A DNA stretch of 64,000 nucleotides from Acinetobacter sp. WC-141. Its GTDB lineage: Bacteria; Pseudomonadota; Gammaproteobacteria; Pseudomonadales; Moraxellaceae. How positions within the stretch are numbered: the stretch's first letter is position 1; each line of letters starts with the position of its first letter. The notes beneath the pieces are model-generated. The model searched no databases and was not told the DNA's origin. It worked only from the letters and a program-made list of their open reading frames with translations. The DNA lies in assembly GCF_000313935.1 (NCBI RefSeq), contig NZ_AMSS01000034.1:1-64000 (forward strand), written 5' to 3'. A program made the position numbers and the translations under genes. Positions 43,851 to 52,821 of this stretch are shown one piece after another.

Positions 43851-44405
43851 TCACCCAAACCCCAACAAAAAATACTCAAGCAATCGCTTTCTTTCATCAG
43901 GTTTATTCGGGTCTAAAAGCTGAACCATCGCGCCATCAATCACAAACAAAAACATGTGCGCATCTTGTTTTGAAGCATTTTCATTAGTCGTTAAAAGCAG
44001 TTTATAGATTTCATTAATCAGCCAATTTCGATAATCAATGACGACCTGATACGCCTTTGGATGTGCCTTCGAAATTTCAAAAATAGCTTTAAAAGGCAAA
44101 TGGTAAAGCCCATCTAGATCAGCATGCAAAAAGTAAATCTTGCGAAGCTTTTCAATTAGAGTTAAGTCTTTTTGGACATAGATGATTGAAAGTACCTCTT
44201 GTTTCAGTCCATCTTTTTGAAAGGTTAAGCTCATTTCAATGAGACGTTCTTTTGAGTGAAAGTAGTTATAAAAAGTGGCTTTTGGGATGTTTGCCGACTC
44301 AATAATTCGGTCTATTCCAACGTTGTGAAAGCCGTATTTATTAAATAGAAATCTTGCCGTATGAAGCACACCTAAAGCACGAAATGGCAGATCTGAATGT
44401 GGCAT
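43851..44405 (-). CDS. TetR-family regulator, copy 2 of a paralogous pair
   Basis: 184 residues from ATG 44405, the same length and start as copy 1; a longer frame to 44462 adds 19 residues without homology. HTH: VLHTARFLFNKYGFHNVGIDRIIESANIPKATFYNYFHSKERLIEMSL. It shares at least half of its residues with the protein at 27454-28008, and the same C4-like repeat lies upstream of both. Target unknown. Confidence 0.9.
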   Translation of the reverse strand: MPHSDLPFRALGVLHTARFLFNKYGFHNVGIDRIIESANIPKATFYNYFHSKERLIEMSLTFQKDGLKQEVLSIIYVQKDLTLIEKLRKIYFLHADLDGLYHLPFKAIFEISKAHPKAYQVVIDYRNWLINEIYKLLLTTNENASKQDAHMFLFVIDGAMVQLLDPNKPDERKRLLEYFLLGFG

Positions 44406-44617
44406 AGTTTTACCGTTATAAAAAATTATTGTTGTATATAAATGAGATATAAAAACCGCCACCTTTTATGGGAGAAAAAAGGCATAGCAAAGCCCATAAA
44501 GACTGTGCTTGGCACATCTCAAGTTTTATTGTTGCTAAGTTTTGAGTAAAAACGATTTAAAGTCTGAAAACCTATGGGCAATCAAACTACTTTAAAAATT
44601 TATGTTGTGTCGTTATA

Positions 44618-44960
44618 GACTTTGGCAATGTCTGCCAAGAAATAATGAATGTGCAAAGCCAACTCCTTTTTATTTGGAGTTCTGCCAGACATTTAAAATT
44701 ATGGTGGCAGAACGAAAGAGGGTTAGCAGACTGGTTAGACTCCAGCACACCCGAGGGTGTCCCTCTCCCGTCCTACCGCTACGGGAGGGAACGAGATGCT
44801 CACACAAGACTATTCCTCAGAAGAAATAATCCTGATGTGGTCTAAAACGGTCTGCTAAAACCGACTGGCAATGTAGGCCAGCATGCGAAGAATAATATTC
44901 AAGCCTCTTTCAGTCAAGCATACAAAATGACAATCGTATTAAAATAGATCATTAAAAAGT
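44618..44960. ncRNA. C4-like structured RNA repeat, copy B
   Basis: Same order of elements as copy A at 28206: AACTCC/GGAGTT hairpin, GTTCTGCC/GGCAGAAC stem across ATTATGG, CTCCCG/CGGGAG hairpin around TCCTACCGCTA, then CGACTGGCAATGTAGGCCAGC and the tail GACAATCGTATTAAAATA and ATCATTAAAAAG. Copies share the stem arms with compensating changes (GTTCTACC with GGTAGAAC against GTTCTGCC with GGCAGAAC), which supports a real RNA. Strand uncertain. Confidence 0.58.
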
Positions 44961-45216
44961 AAGGATAAATAATTAAAATTTATTGTTAAATTGGGGTTTA
45001 TAAAACATTATTTATATAAACTTTTAGCTTTTAATGCCAAAGATAAGAAACCGTAAACCCACTGTATTAAAAGGCACCCTTAACTAATAAGAATTAAACC
45101 TTTTAGTAAAATAGAAAATTTGTTAGTATTTTTTGCCCTTCCAAGCATATTAAAAGTACAGAATTCTATTTCTCAGTCAAAAAATTCTTAAATTTTGATG
45201 CTAATAGGAAATCTTA

Positions 45217-45786
45217 ATGAATACCAACACTATTAAAGGTCGTCTACTCTTCTTAAAAGAAGCAGAAAATCTAAAAAATGTTATGCGCAGTTCTCATACT
45301 TCAAGTGGAAGAAATGAAAGTACCGCAGAACATACATGGAGACTCGCTTTACTTGCTTTAGTTTTTGAAGATGAGCTTAAGTATCTCGACTTCTCACGTG
45401 TTCTAAAGATGTGTCTTGTACATGATCTTGGTGAAACACTGAGCGGAGACGTACCTGCAATCGAAAAGCAAAATTATCCTAATAAAGATATTCAGGAACG
45501 TAATGATTTAATCATTCTTACCAGTTCCTTGGACGAACCACTTAGAAGTGACCTATTAGGACTATGGGAAGAATATGAAGCAGGACAAACTCAAGAAGCT
45601 ATTGCTGTAAAAGCTTTAGATAAACTAGAGACAATTCTGCAACATAATCAAGGTATTAATCCAGAAGACTTTAATTATGAGTTTAATCTTACCTATGGTG
45701 AAAAATACACAGATAAGCACCCATTATTTAAGAGTATTAGAGCAATTTTGAATGAAGAAACTCTACAAAGAGCTAATAAACAATAA
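45217..45786 (+). CDS. HD-domain hydrolase (YfbR-like)
   Basis: 189 residues. The HD pattern is present: STAEHTWRLALLAL (first His), CLVHDLGETLSGD (HD pair) and AVKALDKLETILQHN (last Asp). This arrangement is that of the YfbR-type 5'-deoxynucleotidases and other small HD phosphohydrolases that need a divalent metal. It is monocistronic and cytoplasmic. The exact substrate cannot be told. Confidence 0.85.
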   Translation: MNTNTIKGRLLFLKEAENLKNVMRSSHTSSGRNESTAEHTWRLALLALVFEDELKYLDFSRVLKMCLVHDLGETLSGDVPAIEKQNYPNKDIQERNDLIILTSSLDEPLRSDLLGLWEEYEAGQTQEAIAVKALDKLETILQHNQGINPEDFNYEFNLTYGEKYTDKHPLFKSIRAILNEETLQRANKQ

Positions 45787-45853
45787 ATTAGTTTACCGTG
45801 CATTCTGTTAAGAGGATGCATAGTAAAAATTACTATATAAATCGCTAGTCTAA

Positions 45854-46000
45854 TCTTTCTTCGGGTGTGAAATTATTGATGGTGAACTGACACCAAGTAT
45901 TGAAACGCCCGAAGTTGGTTTCTTTGGTAGAGATGAGTTACCGCCTATTTCTACAGCACGAGTAACAGAAGAACAAATACAGCAATTTTTTGATTATTGA
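45854..46000 (+). pseudogene. Nudix hydrolase C-terminal remnant
   Basis: Open frame FFGCEIIDGELTPSIETPEVGFFGRDELPPISTARVTEEQIQQFF ends at TGA 45998-46000. It matches the C-terminal part of a Nudix hydrolase, but a stop (TAA at 45851) lies just before it and the Nudix box is missing. It is directly followed by a C4-like repeat fragment. Confidence 0.7.
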
Positions 46001-46038
46001 GAGTAATACCAGACGTTACTCAATTTGATTAATTAAGA

Positions 46039-46096
46039 ACTCACTGTAAGGCAGATCTCTTATATTTGGAGTTCTGCCACAACATTAAGATTGTCA
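46039..46096. repeat. Fragment of the C4-like RNA repeat
   Basis: AAGGCAG...TATTTGGAGTTCTGCC and AACATTAAGATT repeat the central part of copy B (44663-44698). The rest is missing. It lies between the Nudix remnant and the EAL gene. Confidence 0.6.
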
Positions 46097-46110
46097 AATT
46101 ACCCTTTTGC

Positions 46111-47454
46111 CTATTGATTGAAATGTGACAATTGCTTCAGAAAATCATTTAATGGCATCGGGCATCCCCATAAATAGCCTTGAAACTCTGTGCAGCCATT
46201 GTTTTTAAAAGCGCTAAACTGTTCAGCAGTTTCAATCCCTTCTACTAACACTTGAAGGTTCAAATCTAGTCCAATTTTAATAATACCAGTGACTAATTTA
46301 TTACTACGTTTATCATCCAAAGCTGCTTGCACAAAGCTACGATCAATCTTGATTTGTCTAATGGGCATTTTTTGTAAATAGCTTAAAGATGAATACCCCG
46401 TACCAAAATCATCAAGAGAAAGCTGAATTCCATGTTTAGACAAGAAATGCATTTTTTCGATGACGCTCACACAATTATTTAAAGCAATACTTTCGGTTAT
46501 TTCTAATATGAGTTGAGCTGGATTAACTTCATATTTTTGTACCATGGCAATCACAGTCTGCTCAAAGTTTGGTTGCATGAAATGATCAGCACTAATATTA
46601 ATAGAAAGTGTGAGATCTTTCGTCGCTTCTTTTTCACTCCAATCTTGTAATACTTTAACCCCCTGAACCAATACCCATTCCCCAATTTCAGGCATTAAAT
46701 CAAAAGTTTCAGCAGCCGGAATAAAATCTTTTGTAGGTACATATCCCAAAACTGGATGATGCCAGCGCAACAAGACTTCTGCCCCAATAATTTTTTCAGA
46801 AGAATTCATTTGCGGTTGATAAAAAAGCTCAAATTGTTCTTTAGCCAGTGCTAAGCGTAAGTCTTGCACCATGGTGTTTTCTGTTTGTATCTCTAATTGC
46901 ATGGCATAAATTGAAATACAAATCATGAGGGTAGCAACACATGTCGCGATCCACCCGCCATGGTCACGAATATTTTCTGATAAAGGTATTGCACTATCGA
47001 GCGTAAAAGAACTTCCACTAAAAAATATAAAGCACGCGATCGATAAGATAATTAAAACGATTTGTAAAAAGCTCGGATCTCTGCGGTAATTTAAATATCC
47101 TAATATGGCTCCAGCGGGTAAAAACAAATGAGCTACCCGAGGACGATCCAATGTGGCTACATCAAAAATTAGGCAAAAAACCACAGGAAAAGCCAAAAGA
47201 ACAATTTGTGATAGAAGAATACCAGCTGAAATTCGACGTATATAAATTAAAAAAAGACTAAATATGGATACTAGTGTAAAAAACACATCCATATAAACAA
47301 TCAGCCACATTTGTGCAAATGCGAAATATATGGTCCAAAACAAGCAAAAAATAATACAAATAAATATATTTGCTTTAGCAGCAATTGTAAGTTGTTGGTC
47401 CTTTATGGCACGGTAGTTTTTCTTGTGTTTTTTTAAGTAAGACAAAGCAATCAT
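46111..47454 (-). CDS. Membrane-bound EAL-domain protein (cyclic-di-GMP phosphodiesterase)
   Basis: 447 residues. Six or so hydrophobic segments in the first 190 residues (an unclassified membrane sensor) are followed by an EAL domain (about 205-445). The EAL site is GAEVLLRWHHP (EVLLR variant), with DLTLSINISADHF, ILEITES, LDDFGTGYSSL, IKIDRSFV and LVEGIETAEQF all visible, so it should be active. No GGDEF domain. It degrades cyclic-di-GMP at the inner membrane. Confidence 0.92.
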   Translation of the reverse strand: MIALSYLKKHKKNYRAIKDQQLTIAAKANIFICIIFCLFWTIYFAFAQMWLIVYMDVFFTLVSIFSLFLIYIRRISAGILLSQIVLLAFPVVFCLIFDVATLDRPRVAHLFLPAGAILGYLNYRRDPSFLQIVLIILSIACFIFFSGSSFTLDSAIPLSENIRDHGGWIATCVATLMICISIYAMQLEIQTENTMVQDLRLALAKEQFELFYQPQMNSSEKIIGAEVLLRWHHPVLGYVPTKDFIPAAETFDLMPEIGEWVLVQGVKVLQDWSEKEATKDLTLSINISADHFMQPNFEQTVIAMVQKYEVNPAQLILEITESIALNNCVSVIEKMHFLSKHGIQLSLDDFGTGYSSLSYLQKMPIRQIKIDRSFVQAALDDKRSNKLVTGIIKIGLDLNLQVLVEGIETAEQFSAFKNNGCTEFQGYLWGCPMPLNDFLKQLSHFNQ

Positions 47455-47783
47455 AAAATCAACCGTAAAATATTTCTTGATAGTCCCCCATATTGATTAT
47501 CCATTTCAGGATCCAATCAATAAAATTTAATGTCTTACACCTTTGTTATTTATATTATTATTTTTAGATTAGGTGTTTTTTCACTATTGCTAGCAAAGTC
47601 CGTTTGTTTAATAAATGTGGTTAAAAAACATCACTTTTCAATGGCCTCTATAATTTTAAAGTGTCACCCCTAACGATACATGCCTCTGCGACTAAGGTAC
47701 AAGCGTTAAATCGTGAAAAATTAGCGTATCAAAATTTTTAGAATATATTTTTCATTATTAATACTCATAATTATCATTACTAT
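47455..47783. other. Intergenic region with remnants, no gene supported
   Basis: A/T-rich. A short frame TLTIHASATKVQALNREKLAYQNF (about 47665-47740) may be another gene scrap. ATACTCATAATTATCATTAC at 47761-47780 is similar to a Fur box, which would fit the siderophore-receptor remnant just downstream. Confidence 0.4.
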
Positions 47784-47789
47784 ATTAAG

Positions 47790-47990
47790 AATATTTTAAC
47801 TCTGTGCCGTTGGCAAAGTGAGATTTACGAGAAAAATGCAGTTTCTGCAACGGGTCGATTTACTCAAGAAAGTTACGCTTTAGTCGACTTAATGGCACGT
47901 TATAAGGTGAACAATAATCTTATGCTCAACTTTCATCTTAATAATTTATTTAATGAGAATTATCATTTAGCATGGAATATTTTCGCCTAA
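47790..47990 (+). pseudogene. TonB-dependent siderophore receptor C-terminal remnant
   Basis: The frame VRWQSEIYEKN-type start, then ATGRFTQESYALVDLMARYKVNNNLMLNFHLNNLFNENYHLAW and IFA, ending at TAA 47988-47990. The last strands and the NLFNENYH-type ending are typical of FpvA/FhuE-like receptors. Only the last 60 or so residues remain; no start. This points to a deletion of an iron-uptake gene. Confidence 0.75.
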
Positions 47991-48038
47991 GCTCAGGCTA
48001 TAATATTAGACATGCTCTATTATTTATTTAATTCTTAA

Positions 48039-48737
48039 ATGAAGAATCCGTTTTCTGACAGCAATCAAATTAGACAAGTTTCTAGTTTCTCCGAACTTAT
48101 AAGTACAAAGTTCCAAGGAGAGGCAAATGCGATGTGTTGGCACAGAAATTTGACTGGTGACTTTAAAGAAATTGTGAATAAACTTCATTTAAAAGAAAAT
48201 ATTACAGAAGTTACTGTTGAAGACCTTTTAGCGCTACAGCTCTCAGAACAAGGCAATCTGGCAAGGGAAACTATTTTAGAAGATATCCAGCAATTATCTG
48301 ATTTCGGTGCATCACCCGTACTGAATTTACTTAAATATTACGAACGTGATGACGAGCTAGATTTCATTTCAACAGATGTCTATTCGTTTCATGTTGATCG
48401 TTCCCCAATTGAAACTGATACATTCTTATGTACTTATCACGGCATTGCTAGCGATATTGTGCCCAATGATCAGGTTGAACAAAAAGTTTTAATCCCAGAA
48501 ATTAGAGAAAAACTCAAAGAATTACATGATGGCTCAGATGCTGAATTTGAAGCCTTCTTGGCAGAGTATTTTTTTGATTTGCATTATCAGCCTAAATCTA
48601 ACGCTCAACCTGTAAATTTAGGCACAGGACATTTGTGGCGCTTGGCAGTAGATCATCCAACTCAAACGGTTTTACCTTGTGTCCATCGAGCACCTGTTGA
48701 AAAGGATGGCGAGTATCGGTTGCTGTTGATTTGTTAA
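48039..48737 (+). CDS. Hypothetical protein, possibly DUF1826
   Basis: 232 residues, cytoplasmic. Notable parts are MCWHRNLTGDF near the N-terminus, FGASPVLNLLKYYERD in the middle, and a C-terminal GHLWRLAVDHPTQTVLPCVHRAPVEKDGEYRLLLIC that recalls DUF1826 proteins of zinc-responsive loci. I hold this loosely. No clear ribosome-binding site precedes ATG 48039. A weak TATAAT-like box is at 47999-48004. Confidence 0.5.
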   Translation: MKNPFSDSNQIRQVSSFSELISTKFQGEANAMCWHRNLTGDFKEIVNKLHLKENITEVTVEDLLALQLSEQGNLARETILEDIQQLSDFGASPVLNLLKYYERDDELDFISTDVYSFHVDRSPIETDTFLCTYHGIASDIVPNDQVEQKVLIPEIREKLKELHDGSDAEFEAFLAEYFFDLHYQPKSNAQPVNLGTGHLWRLAVDHPTQTVLPCVHRAPVEKDGEYRLLLIC

Positions 48738-48877
48738 ATATATTCCCCCAATGAATGGAATAAATTTGAATATTTACTAAAGCAAAAATAATAAAAAATT
48801 ATGATTTAAAGTAGTTGACCCTCACGTAACGTAAGCCTCTAGCATAAAACACGCCTAAGGAATAAGGAGCTAAAAAG

Positions 48878-49906
48878 ATGCTGTTAAAAGTTGGTGAATT
48901 GGCTAAGCAAACTGGACTTACTGTCCGTGCTCTTCATCACTATGACGATATCGGTTTACTTCAGCCTTCGGTCCGTTCCGATGCTGGTTATCGACTATAT
49001 ACCCGTAAAGACATTACTCGTTTGCATCAGATTCAAGCATTACGAGGACTGGGAATGTCGTTAGCCGAAATCCATACGGTTCTTGAAGACCCAAATCTTG
49101 CACTTTTACCGATTATTGATCAGCAGATTCAAGCAATTGATCAAAGGCTGACAGAGCAAAAGAAATTGCGAAATCAGCTCAGCAAAATTAAATCTCAGAT
49201 CATAAATAGTGAAGAGCTTGGTTTGGAGGATTGGCTAAAAACGCTGGAGCTTATAGCAATGTATGAGAAATACTTTACAAAAGAAGAGCTTGAAAAACTG
49301 ACTTTCTTACAAACAGGCAGTAAAAGTCACCAAGAATGGCAAGAGTTAACTCAAGCAGCAAATGCACTATTTAATGCTGGCGAATCATCTGCCAGCGAAG
49401 CCGTTCAAGACTTGGCTCGAAAGTGGATGAAAACTCTTGAGCACAATACGCGAGCTAACCCTGAATGGCTGGTTAAATTAAATACCATAAATTCAGCCGA
49501 GCCTGAATTTCAGGAAAAATTGGGGGTAACGCCAGAAGTTGTTGAGTTTTTACTTAAAGCCTTTTCTGAGAGTAAGTTGAGTATTTTTGCCCGTTATTTA
49601 TCTGACGATGAGTTTGCTTTTCTAAAAGAAAATTACATTCGTGAGATGAAAAAATGGCCTCAATTATTGGTCGATATTGAAAAATTGATTGATGCTGAGG
49701 TCCCACCAGATAGTGAAGGAGCAAAGCGTTTGGCACAACAATGGCTTTCTATGCTACAAGGCTATGCTGGCAAAAATCCAAGTACTCAAGGAAAAATCCG
49801 TACTGCAATGCAAAATGAACCAAGCCTTGCTGACGGAACTTGGCTAAAGCCAGTTACACTACAATTTCTAGAGAAAGCAGTAGCAGCATTAATGCGTGAT
49901 GCTTAA
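48878..49906 (+). CDS. MerR-family regulator with two TipAS-like domains
   Basis: 342 residues. MerR HTH and coiled-coil helix (about 1-110; LLKVGELAKQTGLTVRALHHYDDIGLLQP). Then two TipAS-type repeats: EWQELTQAANALFNAGESSASEAVQDLARKWMKTLE (about 155-190) and WPQLLVDIEKLIDAEVPPDSEGAKRLAQQWLSML (about 255-290). TipAS domains bind hydrophobic antibiotics in TipA. The doubling is unusual; it probably activates a drug-response gene not seen nearby. It is transcribed alone and ends at a good terminator. AAGGAG lies upstream of the ATG. Confidence 0.88.
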   Translation: MLLKVGELAKQTGLTVRALHHYDDIGLLQPSVRSDAGYRLYTRKDITRLHQIQALRGLGMSLAEIHTVLEDPNLALLPIIDQQIQAIDQRLTEQKKLRNQLSKIKSQIINSEELGLEDWLKTLELIAMYEKYFTKEELEKLTFLQTGSKSHQEWQELTQAANALFNAGESSASEAVQDLARKWMKTLEHNTRANPEWLVKLNTINSAEPEFQEKLGVTPEVVEFLLKAFSESKLSIFARYLSDDEFAFLKENYIREMKKWPQLLVDIEKLIDAEVPPDSEGAKRLAQQWLSMLQGYAGKNPSTQGKIRTAMQNEPSLADGTWLKPVTLQFLEKAVAALMRDA

Positions 49907-49923
49907 TTTTATCGAAGCAGCTG

Positions 49924-49951
49924 GCTACACCATAATTTGGTGTAGCTTTTT
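49924..49951 (+). terminator. Terminator of the MerR-TipAS gene
   Basis: GCTACACC-loop-GGTGTAGC followed by TTTTT, 18 bp after the stop. Confidence 0.9.
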
Positions 49952-50035
49952 AAAAATATTCTAATCATCCATAAAAAAAGATTTTTCTTTTTCTAAATTA
50001 AGTTTTTGATATTTATTATTATCCTTTTTTCACTA

Positions 50036-50506
50036 TTAATATACGACATTCACCCGCACCCAATCTTCATACTTAGTGGCCTGAACATTGGTACTTGATG
50101 TAATTGCGCCATGAATAGGAATATTTTCTTTCATTCCCGTTGCGATTCTTGAGTCTACTTTACTTCCTGAACCTCCCCAAATTTGAGTATGGCTCGCATC
50201 TTGAAATAGTACATATGCAACAGATGCTGGGCTTGCAGCAGATTTAAGCTCAAAGTTATTGTCTGAAGTGACAGCCAATTGATAGGGTGTATTTTGGGTG
50301 CATTGAACAGATACATTCGTTGTTGCAGGAGCAACGGGTTGAGAACGTACAACTGCGCCAAAATCTAAAGTTCCTTGTGTTGAAACTTCACAACTTTCTA
50401 TAATGGTTAAACTGACCCTTAATGAGGTAGATGTATTTCCAGCATCTGCGCTATTTATTATCAGCATTCCCACAAGAGAAAATAAAGTGTATTTAAGGAC
50501 TTTCAT
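50036..50506 (-). CDS. Spore coat protein U (SCPU) domain, pilin-like secreted protein
   Basis: 156 residues with a signal peptide (ends in INSADA). The mature part matches the SCPU domain used by Csu-type chaperone-usher pili: LTIIESCEVSTQGTLDFGAV, NVSVQCTQNTPYQLAV, and a C-terminal strand WVRVNVVY. The Cys pair supports a disulfide. No chaperone or usher gene is nearby, so it is an orphan relative of CsuA/B and may join a pilus encoded elsewhere. Confidence 0.85.
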   Translation of the reverse strand: MKVLKYTLFSLVGMLIINSADAGNTSTSLRVSLTIIESCEVSTQGTLDFGAVVRSQPVAPATTNVSVQCTQNTPYQLAVTSDNNFELKSAASPASVAYVLFQDASHTQIWGGSGSKVDSRIATGMKENIPIHGAITSSTNVQATKYEDWVRVNVVY

Positions 50507-51017
50507 TTCTTCTCCTTAACTTTTTGTTCTAATGTCTATTCATCTTTATATTGTGTTTTTTCTGTTCTAGTTAAAGAAACAGCTTCAGGTTCTTTTAGTT
50601 ATAAAACTTAATATTGCCCACTGTCAATCAACACTAATCACATGATTTCCATATTATTTTTATAATTTGTGATGAGTAACACACAATCTAACTAATTTAA
50701 AAAATATTTAATCATTTTATTTCGGTTATGCACATATTTTTTATCACTTCCCCCGCCTGTATATCTATTTAACAGGTCTCTACATTTAACAGTTGTTGAT
50801 AATTCTAATCATTAGATTTTAATACCGTATTTGATAATTCTGTCCTTTCTCGCAATTGCATAAATATATTGTTCAAAATAATATCCATACAAATAGATTA
50901 TAATTTTACATATTGTTTAGCTTATAGATTCAATGCTAAGAAAACTGTGAAGTTAAATTTAAAATGAATAATTCAGACCTTTAAAACCATCCATTTTTAA
51001 TTTGAGAAATGATTGAT
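50507..51017. other. Intergenic region, no gene seen
   Basis: About 510 bp, very A/T-rich, between divergent genes. It should hold both promoters. I see no RNA or repeat that I can support. Confidence 0.5.
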
Positions 51018-51455
51018 ATGAAAAAATATTTACTCTTACTTTTACTCAGCTTTTATTCGATGCATTCATTTGCTTCGGACAAACTCCATGGCAGTGTTTG
51101 GAAAACAATTGATGACGCCACCAATCAACCAAGAGCACTGGTAAAATTCAGCGAAGATAAAAACGGTAACCTCTCTGCCAACATCGAAAAAATACTCGTT
51201 CCAAGTGAAGCCAACAAATGTACGATGTGTGAAGGTACTTATAAAAACAAATCTTTAATTGGTTTAACCATCGTCAAAAACTTAAAAAGTGTCGGCCAAA
51301 ACAAATATGACAAAGGATCTATCCTCGACCCACAGTCAGATAAGACTTATAAATTTAGTGTAACCGTATCACCAGATGGCGAAAAACTTACCGCTCGTGG
51401 ATACATTGGTATTTCTGCAATTGGTCGGAACCAAACATGGTATCGAATTAAATAA
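51018..51455 (+). CDS. DUF2147 secreted protein
   Basis: 145 residues from ATG 51018, chosen because it begins the signal peptide (MKKYLLLLLLSFYSMHSFA); ATG 51009 adds three residues. The mature part has the DUF2147 pattern: GSVWKTIDDATNQPRALVKF, a CTMCEGTYKNKSLIGLTIVKNLK Cys pair, and GYIGISAIGRNQTWYRI. These proteins are periplasmic and lipocalin-like; the function is unclear. It is monocistronic. Confidence 0.85.
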   Translation: MKKYLLLLLLSFYSMHSFASDKLHGSVWKTIDDATNQPRALVKFSEDKNGNLSANIEKILVPSEANKCTMCEGTYKNKSLIGLTIVKNLKSVGQNKYDKGSILDPQSDKTYKFSVTVSPDGEKLTARGYIGISAIGRNQTWYRIK

Positions 51456-51484
51456 GCTTCGAGAGCTTTAAAACTTTTTATTTT

Positions 51485-51540
51485 ATAAATTGCATGGTTT
51501 TGATGTAATTAATTTATCTCAATGGCCATGCAATTTTCTG
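51485..51540 (+). repeat. 11-bp inverted repeat after DUF2147 gene
   Basis: AAATTGCATGG at 51487-51497 and CCATGCAATTT at 51526-51536 match perfectly with 28 bp between them and T after the second arm. It may work as a large-loop terminator. A smaller stem AAGCT-TCGAG-AGCTT is at 51453-51467. Confidence 0.5.
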
Positions 51541-51732
51541 AAAATATTTATAACTCTATTTAAGCACCAATTTTAACTCAAAGTGTAACTACCAATTTTA
51601 AGTGATAAATAATTCGTTTTTATTCATAAACATAAACTCAGCTTTGCATATATCCATTCCACTTTTTCATATTTTTATTAATCATAAATTTTCACTAAGA
51701 TCGAATAAATTTCGAAAATTACTGGAAATATA

Positions 51733-52812
51733 ATGTTGTTTGCAACACATTTTCACTTAAAAAATGCTGTCTTATCAGTAGGGGTTCTCAGCTTTGCACT
51801 TTTAACGGGTTGTGGAAATAATTCACAGCAAAATAATGAAACTAAGGCAGAAGCTTCCCAAACGGCGCCTGCCGCTGAACTGCCTAAAGAAGTACGTTTT
51901 GCTTGGGGTGGCGGCCCACGAGTTTGGGTTCTTGGTAAAGCTGATGGAGATTTTGAAAAAGCTTTAGGTACAAAAATTAAGTGGGTCGAATTTGCTTCGG
52001 GTGCAGATGTAATTAATTACTTCGCCGCAAATGAAATTGATATTGCTCGTTTTGGCTCAAGTCCAGCTGTTGCAGGTATTACTCGCGGATTACCAATTGA
52101 AATTATTGGCTTGGAAGGTCTAATTTCTGGTGCAGAACGTTTAATTGTTCGTCCTGATATTAAAAACCTACAAGATCTAGTTGGTAAAAAAGTTGCCTTC
52201 CCTGCCAACTCCACCGCGCAATATGCTTTAGAACAAGCGCTTGCATTAAATAAAATTGATAAAACAAAAATCAAATTAATCCCACTTAAGCCTGCTGAAA
52301 TTGTTTCTGCATGGACTCGTGGTGATATTGATGCAGCCTATGTTTGGGGACCATTTACTCAACAGCTAGAGAAAGAAGGCGGTAAAGAAATTTATCGTAC
52401 AACGACGCTGAATGAAAAAGGTATTTTGGTTTATAACAACTTCGCGGTCCGTAAAGAGTTTGCAGAAAAACACCCTGACCTTGTAATTAAATTCTTGAAG
52501 GCTTACCAAGATCAAGTTGATGAATATAAACGTGATCCTAAAGCGGCTTCTGAAAAAATTTCTAAATACTTAAGTCTTCCATATGACCAAGTCGAAACCA
52601 CACTTGCGGGTATCGAATATATTCCACTAAAAGATCAAGTCTCTGAAAAATATTTAGGTGCGACATCAAACGATGAAAACTCAGGTTTGGCTAAAGCAAC
52701 TCAAGATATTGCTAAGTTTTTGGTCAGTATTGGCGAGTTGAAACAATCTGATGTTCCAAAAAGCTATGCGCCTAATATCAACAGTAAATACCTTATTGAA
52801 GCGACAAAATAA
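51733..52812 (+). CDS. ABC sulfonate-type substrate-binding lipoprotein
   Basis: 359 residues. A lipoprotein signal has its lipobox Cys in LLTGCGN (about 27). The mature domain is TauA/SsuA-like (VRFAWGGGPRVWVLGKADGDFEKALGTKIKWVEFASGADVINYFAANEIDIARFGSSPAV). It begins a five-gene operon with permease, ATPase, a D-cysteine desulfhydrase-like enzyme and a racemase. That context suggests a sulfonated amino acid such as cysteate as substrate. Confidence 0.85.
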   Translation: MLFATHFHLKNAVLSVGVLSFALLTGCGNNSQQNNETKAEASQTAPAAELPKEVRFAWGGGPRVWVLGKADGDFEKALGTKIKWVEFASGADVINYFAANEIDIARFGSSPAVAGITRGLPIEIIGLEGLISGAERLIVRPDIKNLQDLVGKKVAFPANSTAQYALEQALALNKIDKTKIKLIPLKPAEIVSAWTRGDIDAAYVWGPFTQQLEKEGGKEIYRTTTLNEKGILVYNNFAVRKEFAEKHPDLVIKFLKAYQDQVDEYKRDPKAASEKISKYLSLPYDQVETTLAGIEYIPLKDQVSEKYLGATSNDENSGLAKATQDIAKFLVSIGELKQSDVPKSYAPNINSKYLIEATK

Positions 52813-52821
52813 GGTTGTGAG

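Noticed and set aside
44602-44845. Short ORFs in repeat copy B
   Set aside because: Same reason; frames are not shared with copy A.
46003-46009. Single GTAATAC half-site near the Nudix remnant
   Set aside because: No second half-site at 21 bp, so it does not match the operator architecture.
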